Shown piece after piece: positions 54,790 through 62,773 of a DNA stretch of 62,773 nt. Both the position numbers and the translations under genes were made by a program. The stretch is from Bacteroides caecigallinarum. Lineage in GTDB: Bacteria > Bacteroidota > Bacteroidia > Bacteroidales > Bacteroidaceae. Below the pieces are notes generated by a model, which saw only the letters and a list, made by a program, of their open reading frames with translations, was not told the DNA's origin and did no database searches. Each line of letters opens with the position of its first letter. Positions within the stretch are counted from its first letter, which is position 1. The DNA is taken from the NCBI RefSeq assembly GCF_016902295.1, contig NZ_JACJLQ010000019.1, forward strand, positions 1 through 62,773, in the 5' to 3' direction.

Positions 54790-55851
54790 TTATGCTTTCT
54801 TGATATAGTCAACAATCCACTGGCCAACTTCCTTAGTACCGTATTTGGCACCGCCTTCTACCTGAATTTCAGGAGTACGTACGTTGGCATCAAGCGAAGC
54901 ATCAACGGCACGACGGACCAATGCTCCTTCTTCTTTCAAATCAAAATATTCGAACAGCATTGCTACAGACAATATCTGTGCCAACGGATTGGCGATGTTC
55001 AGCCCTTTAGCCTGTGGCCAAGAACCGTGGATAGGCTCGAATACCGGTGTACTTTCGCCTGTAGAAGCAGATGGAAGAAGTCCCATAGAACCGCTGATTA
55101 CAGAACCTTCATCTGTAAGGATATCACCGAATGTATTTTCTGTAACCATTACATCGAAGAACTTAGGTTCCTGAATCATCTTCATTGCTGCATTGTCCAC
55201 ATACATATAGTCTGTAGTCACTTCTGGATACTGCGGAGCCATTTCCTGGGCAATCTGTCTCCACAAACGTGAAGAAGCAAGCACATTTGCCTTATCTACC
55301 ACAGTAAGATGTTTGCGGCGTTTCATCGCATATTCGAAACCTACTTTCAGGATTCTTTCGATTTCAGGACGAGTGTACATATTTGTATCGTATGCCTTGT
55401 CGTTATCCTGATATTTTTCGCCGAAATACATACCTCCTGTCAGCTCGCGGATACAAAGAAAGTCTGCACCGTCAACGAGTTCTGCTTTAAGAGGAGACTT
55501 GTGTACCAGGCATTTGAAAGTCTGCACTGGACGGACGTTTGCAAACAAACCGAGTTTCTTGCGCATAGCCAGAAGTCCCTGTTCCGGACGGACTTTTGCT
55601 GTAGGGTCATTATCGAATTTAGGATCACCTACTGCCGAGAACAATACCGCATCGGCATTTTTACAAGCCTCGTAAGTTGCTTCCGGAAACGGATCGCCAA
55701 CTTTATCTATTGCGTCTGCACCACAGATGGCATATTCGTATGAAACTTTATGGCCGAATTTCTCACAAACGGCTGTCATTACATCAACTCCCTGAACGGA
55801 GATTTCCGGTCCTATTCCGTCACCGGCTAATACTGCTATTTTAAAATCCAT
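54790..55851 (-). CDS. leuB: 3-isopropylmalate dehydrogenase
   Basis: A 353-residue NAD-dependent decarboxylating dehydrogenase of leucine synthesis. Motifs: [48 protein letters not shown] and [22 protein letters not shown]. Length is normal. It is the last gene in the leu operon, 25 nt after the second synthase gene. If that synthase makes citramalate, LeuB would also act on 3-methylmalate in isoleucine synthesis. Confidence 0.97.
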   Translation of the reverse strand: MDFKIAVLAGDGIGPEISVQGVDVMTAVCEKFGHKVSYEYAICGADAIDKVGDPFPEATYEACKNADAVLFSAVGDPKFDNDPTAKVRPEQGLLAMRKKLGLFANVRPVQTFKCLVHKSPLKAELVDGADFLCIRELTGGMYFGEKYQDNDKAYDTNMYTRPEIERILKVGFEYAMKRRKHLTVVDKANVLASSRLWRQIAQEMAPQYPEVTTDYMYVDNAAMKMIQEPKFFDVMVTENTFGDILTDEGSVISGSMGLLPSASTGESTPVFEPIHGSWPQAKGLNIANPLAQILSVAMLFEYFDLKEEGALVRRAVDASLDANVRTPEIQVEGGAKYGTKEVGQWIVDYIKKA

Positions 55852-55876
55852 TGTATTTGAGTTTTAAGTTTATTTT

Positions 55877-57397
55877 CTATTCAATAAGATTCAACATTTT
55901 TATTGTAGCTTTAATTGCTGCTTCTGTCTGGTCGGCATCCAAACCACGGGTACGGAATTCCTTGTCTTCATAATTCCATGTTATCACTGTCTGTACAAAT
56001 GCGTCTGTGCGTCCGCCCGGTGGAATGGTAACGGCATAATTCACAAGCATAGGGAACTTACGGTTCAGTGTCCCTTTATATATCTTTCGCAATGCGCGTA
56101 CAAAAGCATCGTACTGACCATCACCACTTGAGCTTTCCTGATATACTTTACCGTCTATCTCTATGCTCAATGTAGCCATAGGTTTCAATCCTTGGGCAAG
56201 GGTGACAAAGTAGCTTAAAAGCTTGACCTTTTTATCTACCGTATCATGTTTGAGCACATCACTAATGATATAAGGCAAGTCGTCCTGAGTCACAAGTTCC
56301 TTGCGGTCGCCAAGTTCGATGATACGGTCTGTCACCTTGCGCATTGATTCTTCATCGAGCTCCAATCCAAGGCTTTCAAGATTCTTACGGATATTCGCCT
56401 TACCTGAGTTCTTACCCAAAGCATATTCCCTCACACGACCGAAACGTTCCGGCTGAAGATCGTTGAAGTAAAGATTGTTCTTGCTGTCACCGTCGGCATG
56501 GACACCTGCCACCTGAGTAAACACATTCTGACCTACTATAGGTTTGTTGGCAGGAATACTTATACCTGAATATGATTCAACAGTACGGCTTATCTCATTC
56601 AGACGGCTTTCGTCAATATGTGTGATAGCCTGAAAATGATCTTTCAATATCGCCTGCACACTGGCAAGAGGAGCATTTCCTGCACGCTCGCCCAAGCCGT
56701 TGATTGTGGTGTGAAGACCTTTTACTCCACTCAGAACTGCTGCCAATACATTGCTGACAGCCAGGTCATAGTCATTGTGTGCATGGAAATCGAAATGCAA
56801 ATCAGGATAGCGTTTCTTCATTTTGCGCATATACTCTATCACCTGAAGAGGATTCAGAATACCTAAAGTATCGGGCAGCATAAAACGCCTTATTCCTACA
56901 TCAAGCAATCCGTCAACAAGCCCGAAAACATATTCCGGAGAGTCTTTCATACCGTTACTCCAATCTTCCAGATAAAGATTGACTTCCATGTCACGGTCCA
57001 AAGCGTATGCCACTGTACGGCGAATATCTTCAAGATGTTCCTCAAGTGTTTTCTTCAGCTGATAACGGCAGTGTTTCTCCGAGCCCTTTGAAAGAAGGTT
57101 TATCACACGGCCACCTGCATCATGTATCCAATCAACAGAGACAGTACCGTCCACAAAGCCAAGTACCTCTACCTTATATAGCATATTGTGGCGTGCTGCC
57201 CAATCGCATATCATCCTGACAGCATTCAGTTCTCCGTCGGACACACGTGCCGATGCCACCTCTATCCTGTCAACCTTCAGGTCTTCTAGCAACATGCGGG
57301 CTATCATCAGTTTTTCGTGTGGTACAAACGATACTCCGCTGGTCTGTTCACCGTCGCGGAGTGTTGTATCCATTATTTCTATTACAGGATGATCCAT
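55877..57397 (-). CDS. Second alpha-isopropylmalate/citramalate synthase family protein
   Basis: A 506-residue DRE-TIM metallolyase. The barrel starts [14 protein letters not shown] and carries the metal site HAHNDYDLAVSN and NGLGERAGNAPL. A C-terminal LeuA-type regulatory domain follows (about 385-500). It differs clearly from leuA in the same operon (for example the substrate-region LPDTLGILNPLQVIEYM versus leuA's [13 protein letters not shown]). It is either a paralogous IPMS or an (R)-citramalate synthase feeding isoleucine from pyruvate. Its position between leuD and leuB suits either. Confidence 0.85.
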   Translation of the reverse strand: MDHPVIEIMDTTLRDGEQTSGVSFVPHEKLMIARMLLEDLKVDRIEVASARVSDGELNAVRMICDWAARHNMLYKVEVLGFVDGTVSVDWIHDAGGRVINLLSKGSEKHCRYQLKKTLEEHLEDIRRTVAYALDRDMEVNLYLEDWSNGMKDSPEYVFGLVDGLLDVGIRRFMLPDTLGILNPLQVIEYMRKMKKRYPDLHFDFHAHNDYDLAVSNVLAAVLSGVKGLHTTINGLGERAGNAPLASVQAILKDHFQAITHIDESRLNEISRTVESYSGISIPANKPIVGQNVFTQVAGVHADGDSKNNLYFNDLQPERFGRVREYALGKNSGKANIRKNLESLGLELDEESMRKVTDRIIELGDRKELVTQDDLPYIISDVLKHDTVDKKVKLLSYFVTLAQGLKPMATLSIEIDGKVYQESSSGDGQYDAFVRALRKIYKGTLNRKFPMLVNYAVTIPPGGRTDAFVQTVITWNYEDKEFRTRGLDADQTEAAIKATIKMLNLIE

Positions 57398-57414
57398 ATT
57401 TATCAGTTCAATTA

Positions 57415-58017
57415 TTATCTTTTACTTACAGCTTCTTCGTATGCTGCTATCTTGTCCCTGTTTTCTACAAGGAAATCTATATCGTCCAGACCGTTCATCA
57501 GGCAGTGCTTCTTATAGGCATTTATCTCGAATTTCTCCGATTTGCCTGTAGCCTTGTTGGTGATAGTCTGTTCAGGAAGATTTACCTCTACCTCTGTTTT
57601 AGGATCTGCATATATGGAATCGAAAAGCTCTTTAAGGAATTCTTCGCTTACCACTACCGGAAGAACGAAATTGTTCAGTTCGTTATTCTTGTGGATATCA
57701 GCAAAGAAACTTGACACTACCACTCTGAAACCATATCCGGCAATTGCCCACGCCGCATGCTCACGGCTTGAACCGCTACCAAAATTCTTTCCTGCCACCA
57801 AAACCTGTCCGCTGTATTTAGGATCGTTCAGTACAAAGTCTTTATTCAACGAACCGTCCGGATTATATCTCCAGTCGCGAAAAAGATTGTCACCGAAAAA
57901 CTTCTCATCACGTGTAGTTGCTTTAAGGAAACGTGCAGGGATTATCTGGTCTGTATCCACATTCTCCAAAGGCAAAGGGATACAAGTGCTTGTTATTATA
58001 TCGAATTTCTGTTTCAT
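57415..58017 (-). CDS. leuD: 3-isopropylmalate dehydratase, small subunit
   Basis: A 200-residue swivel-domain subunit. Recognisable are NVDTDQIIPARFLK near the start, GKNFGSGSSREHAAWAI (substrate loop) and SSFFADIHKNNELNNFVLP. It pairs with LeuC to isomerise 2- to 3-isopropylmalate. It is 21 nt after leuC and 17 nt before the second synthase gene. Confidence 0.97.
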   Translation of the reverse strand: MKQKFDIITSTCIPLPLENVDTDQIIPARFLKATTRDEKFFGDNLFRDWRYNPDGSLNKDFVLNDPKYSGQVLVAGKNFGSGSSREHAAWAIAGYGFRVVVSSFFADIHKNNELNNFVLPVVVSEEFLKELFDSIYADPKTEVEVNLPEQTITNKATGKSEKFEINAYKKHCLMNGLDDIDFLVENRDKIAAYEEAVSKR

Positions 58018-58038
58018 TGTTATACTCTATTTTACTGA

Positions 58039-59433
58039 TTACATAAGTGTTCTTGGATCTGTTATCACTCCTGTTACGGCTGCGGCTGCGGCTGTAAGCG
58101 GACTCGCAAGCAATGTTCTTGAACCAGGTCCCTGACGTCCTTCGAAGTTTCTGTTGCTTGTAGAAACCGAATATTTGCCTGCTGGAATCTTGTCGTCGTT
58201 CATTGCAAGACATGCAGAGCATCCCGGCTGACGGATTTCAAATCCGGCTTCTTCCAAAATTTTGTCGAGACCTTCTTCACGGATCTGTTCGTCCACCATC
58301 CATGAGCCCGGAACGAGCCATGCAGTAATGTTATCAGCTTTCTTACGTCCTTTAACTATCGAAGCAAAGGCACGGAAATCTTCTATACGTCCATTTGTAC
58401 ATGCTCCAAGGAAAACGTAATCCACTTTCTTTCCAATCAGGTTTTCACCCGGAACAAATCCCATGTATTGCATAGATTTCTCAAAAGAACCTTTCTCCAC
58501 TTCACTCATACCGTCGGTAGTAGGAATATCAGAAGTAATGGCCATACCCATACCAGGGTTTGTACCGTATGTAATCATCGGCTGAATGTCTGCTGCATCA
58601 TAACGGACTTCTTTATCAAACACAGCGTCATCGTCACTCTTCAAAGTCTTCCAGTAAGCAAGAGCCTTATCCCACTCTTCTCCTTTAGGTGCATATTCGC
58701 GTCCTTTGATGTATTCGAAAGTCACTTCGTCCGGAGCTATCATACCGCCACGTGCTCCCATCTCGATAGACAGGTTACACAGAGTAAGACGTCCTTCCAT
58801 AGTAAGACTGCGGATAGCTTCTCCGGCATATTCCACGAAATATCCTGTAGCACCGCTTGTAGTCATCTTCGACATCATATAAAGAGCCACGTCTTTTGCA
58901 GTCACTCCTTTACCAAGCTTTCCGTCGATAGTGATACGCATTGTCTTAGGGCGCGACTGAAGAATACACTGCGATGCCATAACCATTTCCACTTCACTGG
59001 TTCCAATACCAAAAGCCACTGCTCCCATGGCACCGTGAGTAGATGTATGCGAATCGCCACATACGATAGTCATTCCTGGAAGTGTCAATCCTCTCTCAGG
59101 ACCAACCACATGAATGATACCATTCTTCTTGTTCATCATTCCGAAATGTGTCAGACCGAAATCGGCAGCATTCTGTGCCAAGGCATCCACCTGTGCTTTT
59201 GATACAGGGTCTTCTATCGGTTTGTCCTGGTCGTGAGTCGGTGTGTTATGATCCGGCATACAGTAGATTTTCTCAGGACGGAAACACTTCAAACCGCGTG
59301 CACGCATACCAGCGAAAGCCTGCGGACTTGTCACTTCGTGGCAATAAAGACGGTCTATATATAATTGGGTAGGTCCTTCTTCAACCTTCTGCACTACGTG
59401 TGCATCCCATATTTTGTCAAATAAAGTATTCAT
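58039..59433 (-). CDS. leuC: 3-isopropylmalate dehydratase, large subunit
   Basis: A 464-residue aconitase-family subunit holding a 4Fe-4S cluster. Cluster cysteines appear in [12 protein letters not shown] and GCSACLAMN. Other signatures are [22 protein letters not shown] and the C-terminal [19 protein letters not shown]. Normal length. Lies 79 nt after leuA; no terminator is seen in that gap. Confidence 0.97.
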   Translation of the reverse strand: MNTLFDKIWDAHVVQKVEEGPTQLYIDRLYCHEVTSPQAFAGMRARGLKCFRPEKIYCMPDHNTPTHDQDKPIEDPVSKAQVDALAQNAADFGLTHFGMMNKKNGIIHVVGPERGLTLPGMTIVCGDSHTSTHGAMGAVAFGIGTSEVEMVMASQCILQSRPKTMRITIDGKLGKGVTAKDVALYMMSKMTTSGATGYFVEYAGEAIRSLTMEGRLTLCNLSIEMGARGGMIAPDEVTFEYIKGREYAPKGEEWDKALAYWKTLKSDDDAVFDKEVRYDAADIQPMITYGTNPGMGMAITSDIPTTDGMSEVEKGSFEKSMQYMGFVPGENLIGKKVDYVFLGACTNGRIEDFRAFASIVKGRKKADNITAWLVPGSWMVDEQIREEGLDKILEEAGFEIRQPGCSACLAMNDDKIPAGKYSVSTSNRNFEGRQGPGSRTLLASPLTAAAAAVTGVITDPRTLM

Positions 59434-59512
59434 GTAAGTTTAAAATTGTGAGTTTATTGTTTTTTATATAAACAAAACCAATCACTATTAATTGTTAATT
59501 ATTAATTAAGTT

Positions 59513-61009
59513 TCATTTTCTGAACTTGTTGATACAGTCAATATAAGCTTCCACAGATGCGGCAATAATGTCTGTATTGGCTCCGAAGCCATAATACATC
59601 TGACCGTCATATTCCACCTGCATGTGTACTTTACCAACATCATCACTACCCTTGCTGATAGCCTGAATAGTAAATTCTTTCAGTGTCATCTGGCGCTTGA
59701 TAATCTGCTTAACTGCTTTAATAGCAGCATCCACAGGACCATTACCGGTAGCAGCTGCCTCGAAATGCTCACCTGATATGTTAAGTCCGAGACTTGCAAC
59801 AGAACGAACTCCTACACCACTTGTAACTTGCAGATATTCCAATTTGATATGATGATTCACATTTCTGTCGGCACCGGCCAATACCATTATATCATCGTCA
59901 GAAATATCTTTCTTCTTGTCGGCAAGTTTAAGGAAATCCTCATAAACCTTGTCAAGTTTCTCCTGAGTCATATCCAATCCAAGAATATGAAGTCTGTGTT
60001 TCAAGGCAGCTCGTCCGCTGCGGGCTGTCAATACAATAGCATTATCATCAATACCCACATCCTTAGGATCGATAATCTCGTAAGTCTGAACATTCTTCAA
60101 TACTCCATCCTGGTGTATTCCCGACGAATGTGCAAAGGCATTACGTCCTACAATGGCCTTATTAGGCTGGACAGGCATATTCATCAAGCTTGAAACCATT
60201 CGGCTTGTAGGATAGATTTTCTGTGTATTTATATTTGTATCAATATCAATGTCATTGTGGCAACGAAGAATCATGGCTACCTCTTCAAGAGAAGTATTTC
60301 CGGCTCTCTCACCTATACCATTGATAGTCACCTCAACTTGTCTGGCTCCGTTCAAAACACCGGAAATAGTATTTGCTGTAGCCATACCCAAATCATTATG
60401 ACAGTGAGTTGAAATTATAGCCTTGTCTATACCATTGACATGTTCCATCAAATATTTGATTTTTGCACCATATTCTTCAGGAAGGCAGTATCCGGTAGTA
60501 TCAGGAATGTTCACAACTGTAGCTCCGGCTTTGATTACAGCTTCTACCACTCTGGCCAAATACTCATTTTCAGTACGTCCGGCATCTTCGGCATAGAACT
60601 CCACATCCTCAACATATCGTTTTGCGTATTTCACTGCTGCAACAGCACGTTCTATAATTTCTTCTCTTGTTGAATTGAACTTATACTTGATATGTGAATC
60701 TGATGTACCGATTCCTGTATGAATTCTTTTATGCTTTGCATATTTCAAAGCCTCTGCAGCTACATCAATATCTTTCTGAACCGCACGCGTAAGGGCACAG
60801 ATAGTAGGCCATGTAACAGCCTTTGAAATCTCAATGACAGAATTGAAATCGCCCGGACTGGATACCGGAAAACCTGCTTCAATAATGTCCACTCCAAGTG
60901 CTTCCAACTGGCGGGCAACCTGAATTTTCTCTACAGTATTAAGCTGACAACCAGGAACCTGCTCACCATCTCGAAGAGTTGTGTCAAAAATAAATAATCT
61001 CTCACTCAT
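59513..61009 (-). CDS. leuA: 2-isopropylmalate synthase
   Basis: A 498-residue enzyme committing acetyl-CoA and 2-oxoisovalerate to leucine. It has [16 protein letters not shown], the metal-binding [25 protein letters not shown] and a C-terminal allosteric domain (about 370-495) for leucine feedback. It is the first structural gene of the leu operon, directly downstream of the leader attenuator, whose terminator ends about 25 nt before the start codon. Confidence 0.96.
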   Translation of the reverse strand: MSERLFIFDTTLRDGEQVPGCQLNTVEKIQVARQLEALGVDIIEAGFPVSSPGDFNSVIEISKAVTWPTICALTRAVQKDIDVAAEALKYAKHKRIHTGIGTSDSHIKYKFNSTREEIIERAVAAVKYAKRYVEDVEFYAEDAGRTENEYLARVVEAVIKAGATVVNIPDTTGYCLPEEYGAKIKYLMEHVNGIDKAIISTHCHNDLGMATANTISGVLNGARQVEVTINGIGERAGNTSLEEVAMILRCHNDIDIDTNINTQKIYPTSRMVSSLMNMPVQPNKAIVGRNAFAHSSGIHQDGVLKNVQTYEIIDPKDVGIDDNAIVLTARSGRAALKHRLHILGLDMTQEKLDKVYEDFLKLADKKKDISDDDIMVLAGADRNVNHHIKLEYLQVTSGVGVRSVASLGLNISGEHFEAAATGNGPVDAAIKAVKQIIKRQMTLKEFTIQAISKGSDDVGKVHMQVEYDGQMYYGFGANTDIIAASVEAYIDCINKFRK

Positions 61010-61032
61010 ATTCTTTGCATTTTATATAGTTA

Positions 61033-61119
61033 TCAAAAAAAAGCCTTTCGCACAGGGAAGTGAGAAAGGCTTGATATATCTTAATATTTTTACATCAGTA
61101 TGCACGCGACTCACTTCCC
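61033..61119 (-). promoter_or_regulatory. leu operon attenuator (terminator/antiterminator)
   Basis: On the minus strand, AAGCCTTTC (61072-61064) pairs with GAAAGGCTT (61049-61041) and is followed by a T-run: an intrinsic terminator. Its loop and 5' arm contain CTCACTTCCC (61064-61055). That is an exact 10-nt complement of GGGAAGTGAG near the end of the leader-peptide gene (61119-61110). Pairing of these two would block the terminator when a ribosome stalls upstream. Confidence 0.88.
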
Positions 61120-61181
61120 ACCGGTGTTCCCAGTAGAATAATAATACCGCATAGCAAAATATGTAAAAACATTGTATTCAT
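61095..61181 (-). CDS. leu operon leader peptide
   Basis: A 28-codon reading frame beginning ATG at 61181 and ending TGA at 61095. Its N-terminal half reads MNTMFLHILLCGIIILLG and the rest is polar. It has five Leu and four Ile codons plus one Val, nearly all within 13 residues, including an Ile triplet and two Leu pairs. It is followed immediately by an antiterminator/terminator structure and leuA. Position, composition and folding fit a transcription-attenuation leader for branched-chain amino acid supply. Confidence 0.88.
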   Translation of the reverse strand: MNTMFLHILLCGIIILLGTPVGSESRAY

Positions 61182-61205
61182 ATAATATTCTTTTTTTGTT
61201 CGATG

Positions 61206-61213
61206 CAAAGGTA
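61206..61213 (-). promoter_or_regulatory. -7 element (TACCTTTG) of the leu operon
   Basis: TAnnTTTG on the minus strand, 24 nt before the leader-peptide ATG. No clean TTTG -33 box. The rest of 61214-61321 is AT-rich and otherwise featureless. Confidence 0.6.
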
Positions 61214-61321
61214 TATATATTTTTGGAATAATGAAATAAAATGAAAGTTTTTCTCTACATTTAACAACAATTTAATAGTTCTACTATATTATTACTATTA
61301 TTATATCAATTCTGTTAATGG

Positions 61322-62488
61322 TCATTCTATTCTGAGTTCATGCATGCATGCCTGAACTTCTGTTATGCTTCCCATGTGTTTTCCCATGTCATCCGACAAT
61401 TTTATACATTCTCGCCAGCCTTGGTTGGCATTCATCTTACATTTTGACAATTTCATTACAATATTCGACGGCTGGTAGCCTGTGTCATTGGTAAGGTTCG
61501 TACCTATTCCGAACGAACATCTTATTTTACCCTGACAATGCTTATATAATGACAAAGCTTTCTCAAAATCCAGGGCATTACTGAAAATTATTGTTTTGGT
61601 AACAGGATCTATACCCAACTCCTTATATCTGTCAATAAGTTTATCTACAAACTCAAGTTCATCCCCGGAATCACATCTTACGCCATCAAACAGTTTTGCC
61701 TGCTTACGGCTGAAGTTTGTCAGAAACGATTCGGAAGTATATGTATCAGACAATGCCGTACCTAAATCACCATCATACACATTTACCCAATTCTCCAATG
61801 CCATATAATTGGCATGCTTGTATCCAAACTGGGCTCCGTGAAACATGAACCATTCATGTGGATGCGTTCCCATAGGACGCATATTATATTTCATGGCAAG
61901 ATAACAGTTTGATGTACCGGTACAGTATTTAGAATGTTTCTTCAGATAATCTACCACCCAATCATGTACTTCGAAAGAAAATCTTCTTCGTGTTCCGAAT
62001 TCAGAAAATGGCATGAAATTCGAGTTGGACAACTCCACTTTAGTGGCTAATTTTGCAAGAACCTCTTCTTTCAAAGGTTTCTGATTGAAAAACATATTCT
62101 TTATTTCAGAAACTATTGCAAGAATAGGAACTTCATAAAGAGTAACCTTATATAAATAGTCGGTAACTTCAATATGCAGATGACGCTCCTCATCAAGATA
62201 AACCTCTATTATCTCAGGATTAAAGCGGAAAGAAGACAACCACTCCCAATATACTCTTGGCATAAATCTGCAATTGACAGACATATATTCAAGTTCATCA
62301 GATGTCAGCCCTACTCCTTTCAATCTGTTGAACTCTTCTTTAAGCGCATTCAGGAATTCATCCGAATACACCGTTTCGTCACGATCCTTAAAACTGAATG
62401 TTCCTATTGCGTAAGGAAACAACTTTATATAAGCGTATGATGTAGTGAACTTATATAAGTCTGTATCTAAAATTGATTTTATTATCAT
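61322..62488 (-). CDS. pncB: Nicotinate phosphoribosyltransferase
   Basis: A 388-residue type II phosphoribosyltransferase of the NAD salvage (Preiss-Handler) pathway, converting nicotinate and PRPP to nicotinate mononucleotide. Blocks include LDTDLYKFTTSYAYIKLFP at the N-terminus, FGTRRRFSFEVHDWV, GTSNCYLAMKYNMRPMGTHPHEW (substrate and catalytic His) and FSNALDFEKAL. Normal length. It stands alone between the leu operon and an rRNA operon end. Confidence 0.95.
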   Translation of the reverse strand: MIIKSILDTDLYKFTTSYAYIKLFPYAIGTFSFKDRDETVYSDEFLNALKEEFNRLKGVGLTSDELEYMSVNCRFMPRVYWEWLSSFRFNPEIIEVYLDEERHLHIEVTDYLYKVTLYEVPILAIVSEIKNMFFNQKPLKEEVLAKLATKVELSNSNFMPFSEFGTRRRFSFEVHDWVVDYLKKHSKYCTGTSNCYLAMKYNMRPMGTHPHEWFMFHGAQFGYKHANYMALENWVNVYDGDLGTALSDTYTSESFLTNFSRKQAKLFDGVRCDSGDELEFVDKLIDRYKELGIDPVTKTIIFSNALDFEKALSLYKHCQGKIRCSFGIGTNLTNDTGYQPSNIVMKLSKCKMNANQGWRECIKLSDDMGKHMGSITEVQACMHELRIE

Positions 62489-62617
62489 AGATATAATTTT
62501 TTTGTCAATGTGGTAAATTTACAATAAATTAATCGTAATGTAAAATTTATGCGCGTTTTACTTTCACATCTTTCAAAAAATGATTTTACAGGTAAACAAA
62601 GTCTAAATTGTATAAAC

Positions 62618-62652
62618 GCAAAAAATCCCCGAAGTATCTCTACCTCGAGGAT
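62618..62652 (-). terminator. rRNA operon terminator
   Basis: ATCCTCGA (62652-62645) pairs with TCGGGGAT (62632-62625, one G-U) on the minus strand, followed by TTTTTGCG. It lies about 12 nt past the 5S 3' end. The 62489-62617 stretch toward pncB holds no other recognisable feature. Confidence 0.8.
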
Positions 62653-62663
62653 CTCTCATATAA

Positions 62664-62773
<110 letters not shown>

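Noticed and set aside
58468-59202. 244-codon open frame on the plus strand
   Set aside because: Antisense to leuC, low-complexity Ser/His-rich composition, no family resemblance.

Overview
The window is a chromosomal segment of a gut-type member of the Bacteroidales (Bacteroides/Phocaeicola/Prevotella relatives). Three kinds of evidence support this. The gene content is typical: MacB-like FtsX permeases beside a sigma-54 regulator, a leu operon, a DPP III, a DUF1343 protein and an LptD-like barrel. Promoters repeatedly follow the Bacteroidetes form TTTG-N19/20-TAnnTTTG. Start codons have A/T-rich leaders and no Shine-Dalgarno motif. The species cannot be fixed from the sequence alone. No insertion sequence, phage, CRISPR array or obvious pseudogene was seen.

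Layout: 1-7810 (+) holds three FtsX-type ABC permeases (the first partial), a sigma-54-dependent response regulator and its histidine kinase. 7872-14092 (-) is an aryl-acid/2-oxoacid operon, transcribed omega-amidase, iorA, iorB, aminotransferase, paaK, ACT-domain protein. 14329-18435 (+) is lysS-gpsA-pgi, followed by a HAD phosphatase. 19321-23503 is an amino-sugar locus: a divergent ROK regulator, nagB, and a NagB-like/PIG-L fusion. 23633-34185 holds a transglutaminase-like lipoprotein, cutC, tRNA-Arg(CCG), asnA, ung, an LptD-like protein, an HD hydrolase and a DUF1343 (NamZ-like) protein. 34285-46440 is all minus strand: ffh, a MATE pump, an M13 peptidase, an ABC-F ATPase, fur-purA, and an AraC-DPP III-AlkD-like operon. 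46770-54700 holds recQ, a TPR protein, msrA and a BlaI/M56-TonB/TlpA-like/TPR operon. 54790-61181 (-) is leuA-leuC-leuD-(second IPMS/citramalate synthase)-leuB, preceded by a 28-residue leader peptide and an attenuator. pncB and the 3' part of an rRNA operon (5S) end the window.

Three things stand out. First, intergenic regions carry degenerate short-period arrays. 8-nt units (CTYGTCAA type) fill intercistronic leaders right up to start codons around 0.2, 2.7 and 8.3 kb. Arrays with 11- or 22-bp periods occur at 27.2, 34.2, 46.65, 48.6 and 50.2 kb, mostly where transcripts end. Second, the 661-residue NagB-PIG-L fusion has lost the NagB catalytic residues but keeps the phosphosugar-binding residues and an intact deacetylase motif. 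It may be a non-classical GlcNAc-6-P deacetylase or a sensor. Third, the leu operon has a complete leader-peptide attenuator with a 10-bp perfect antiterminator pairing.
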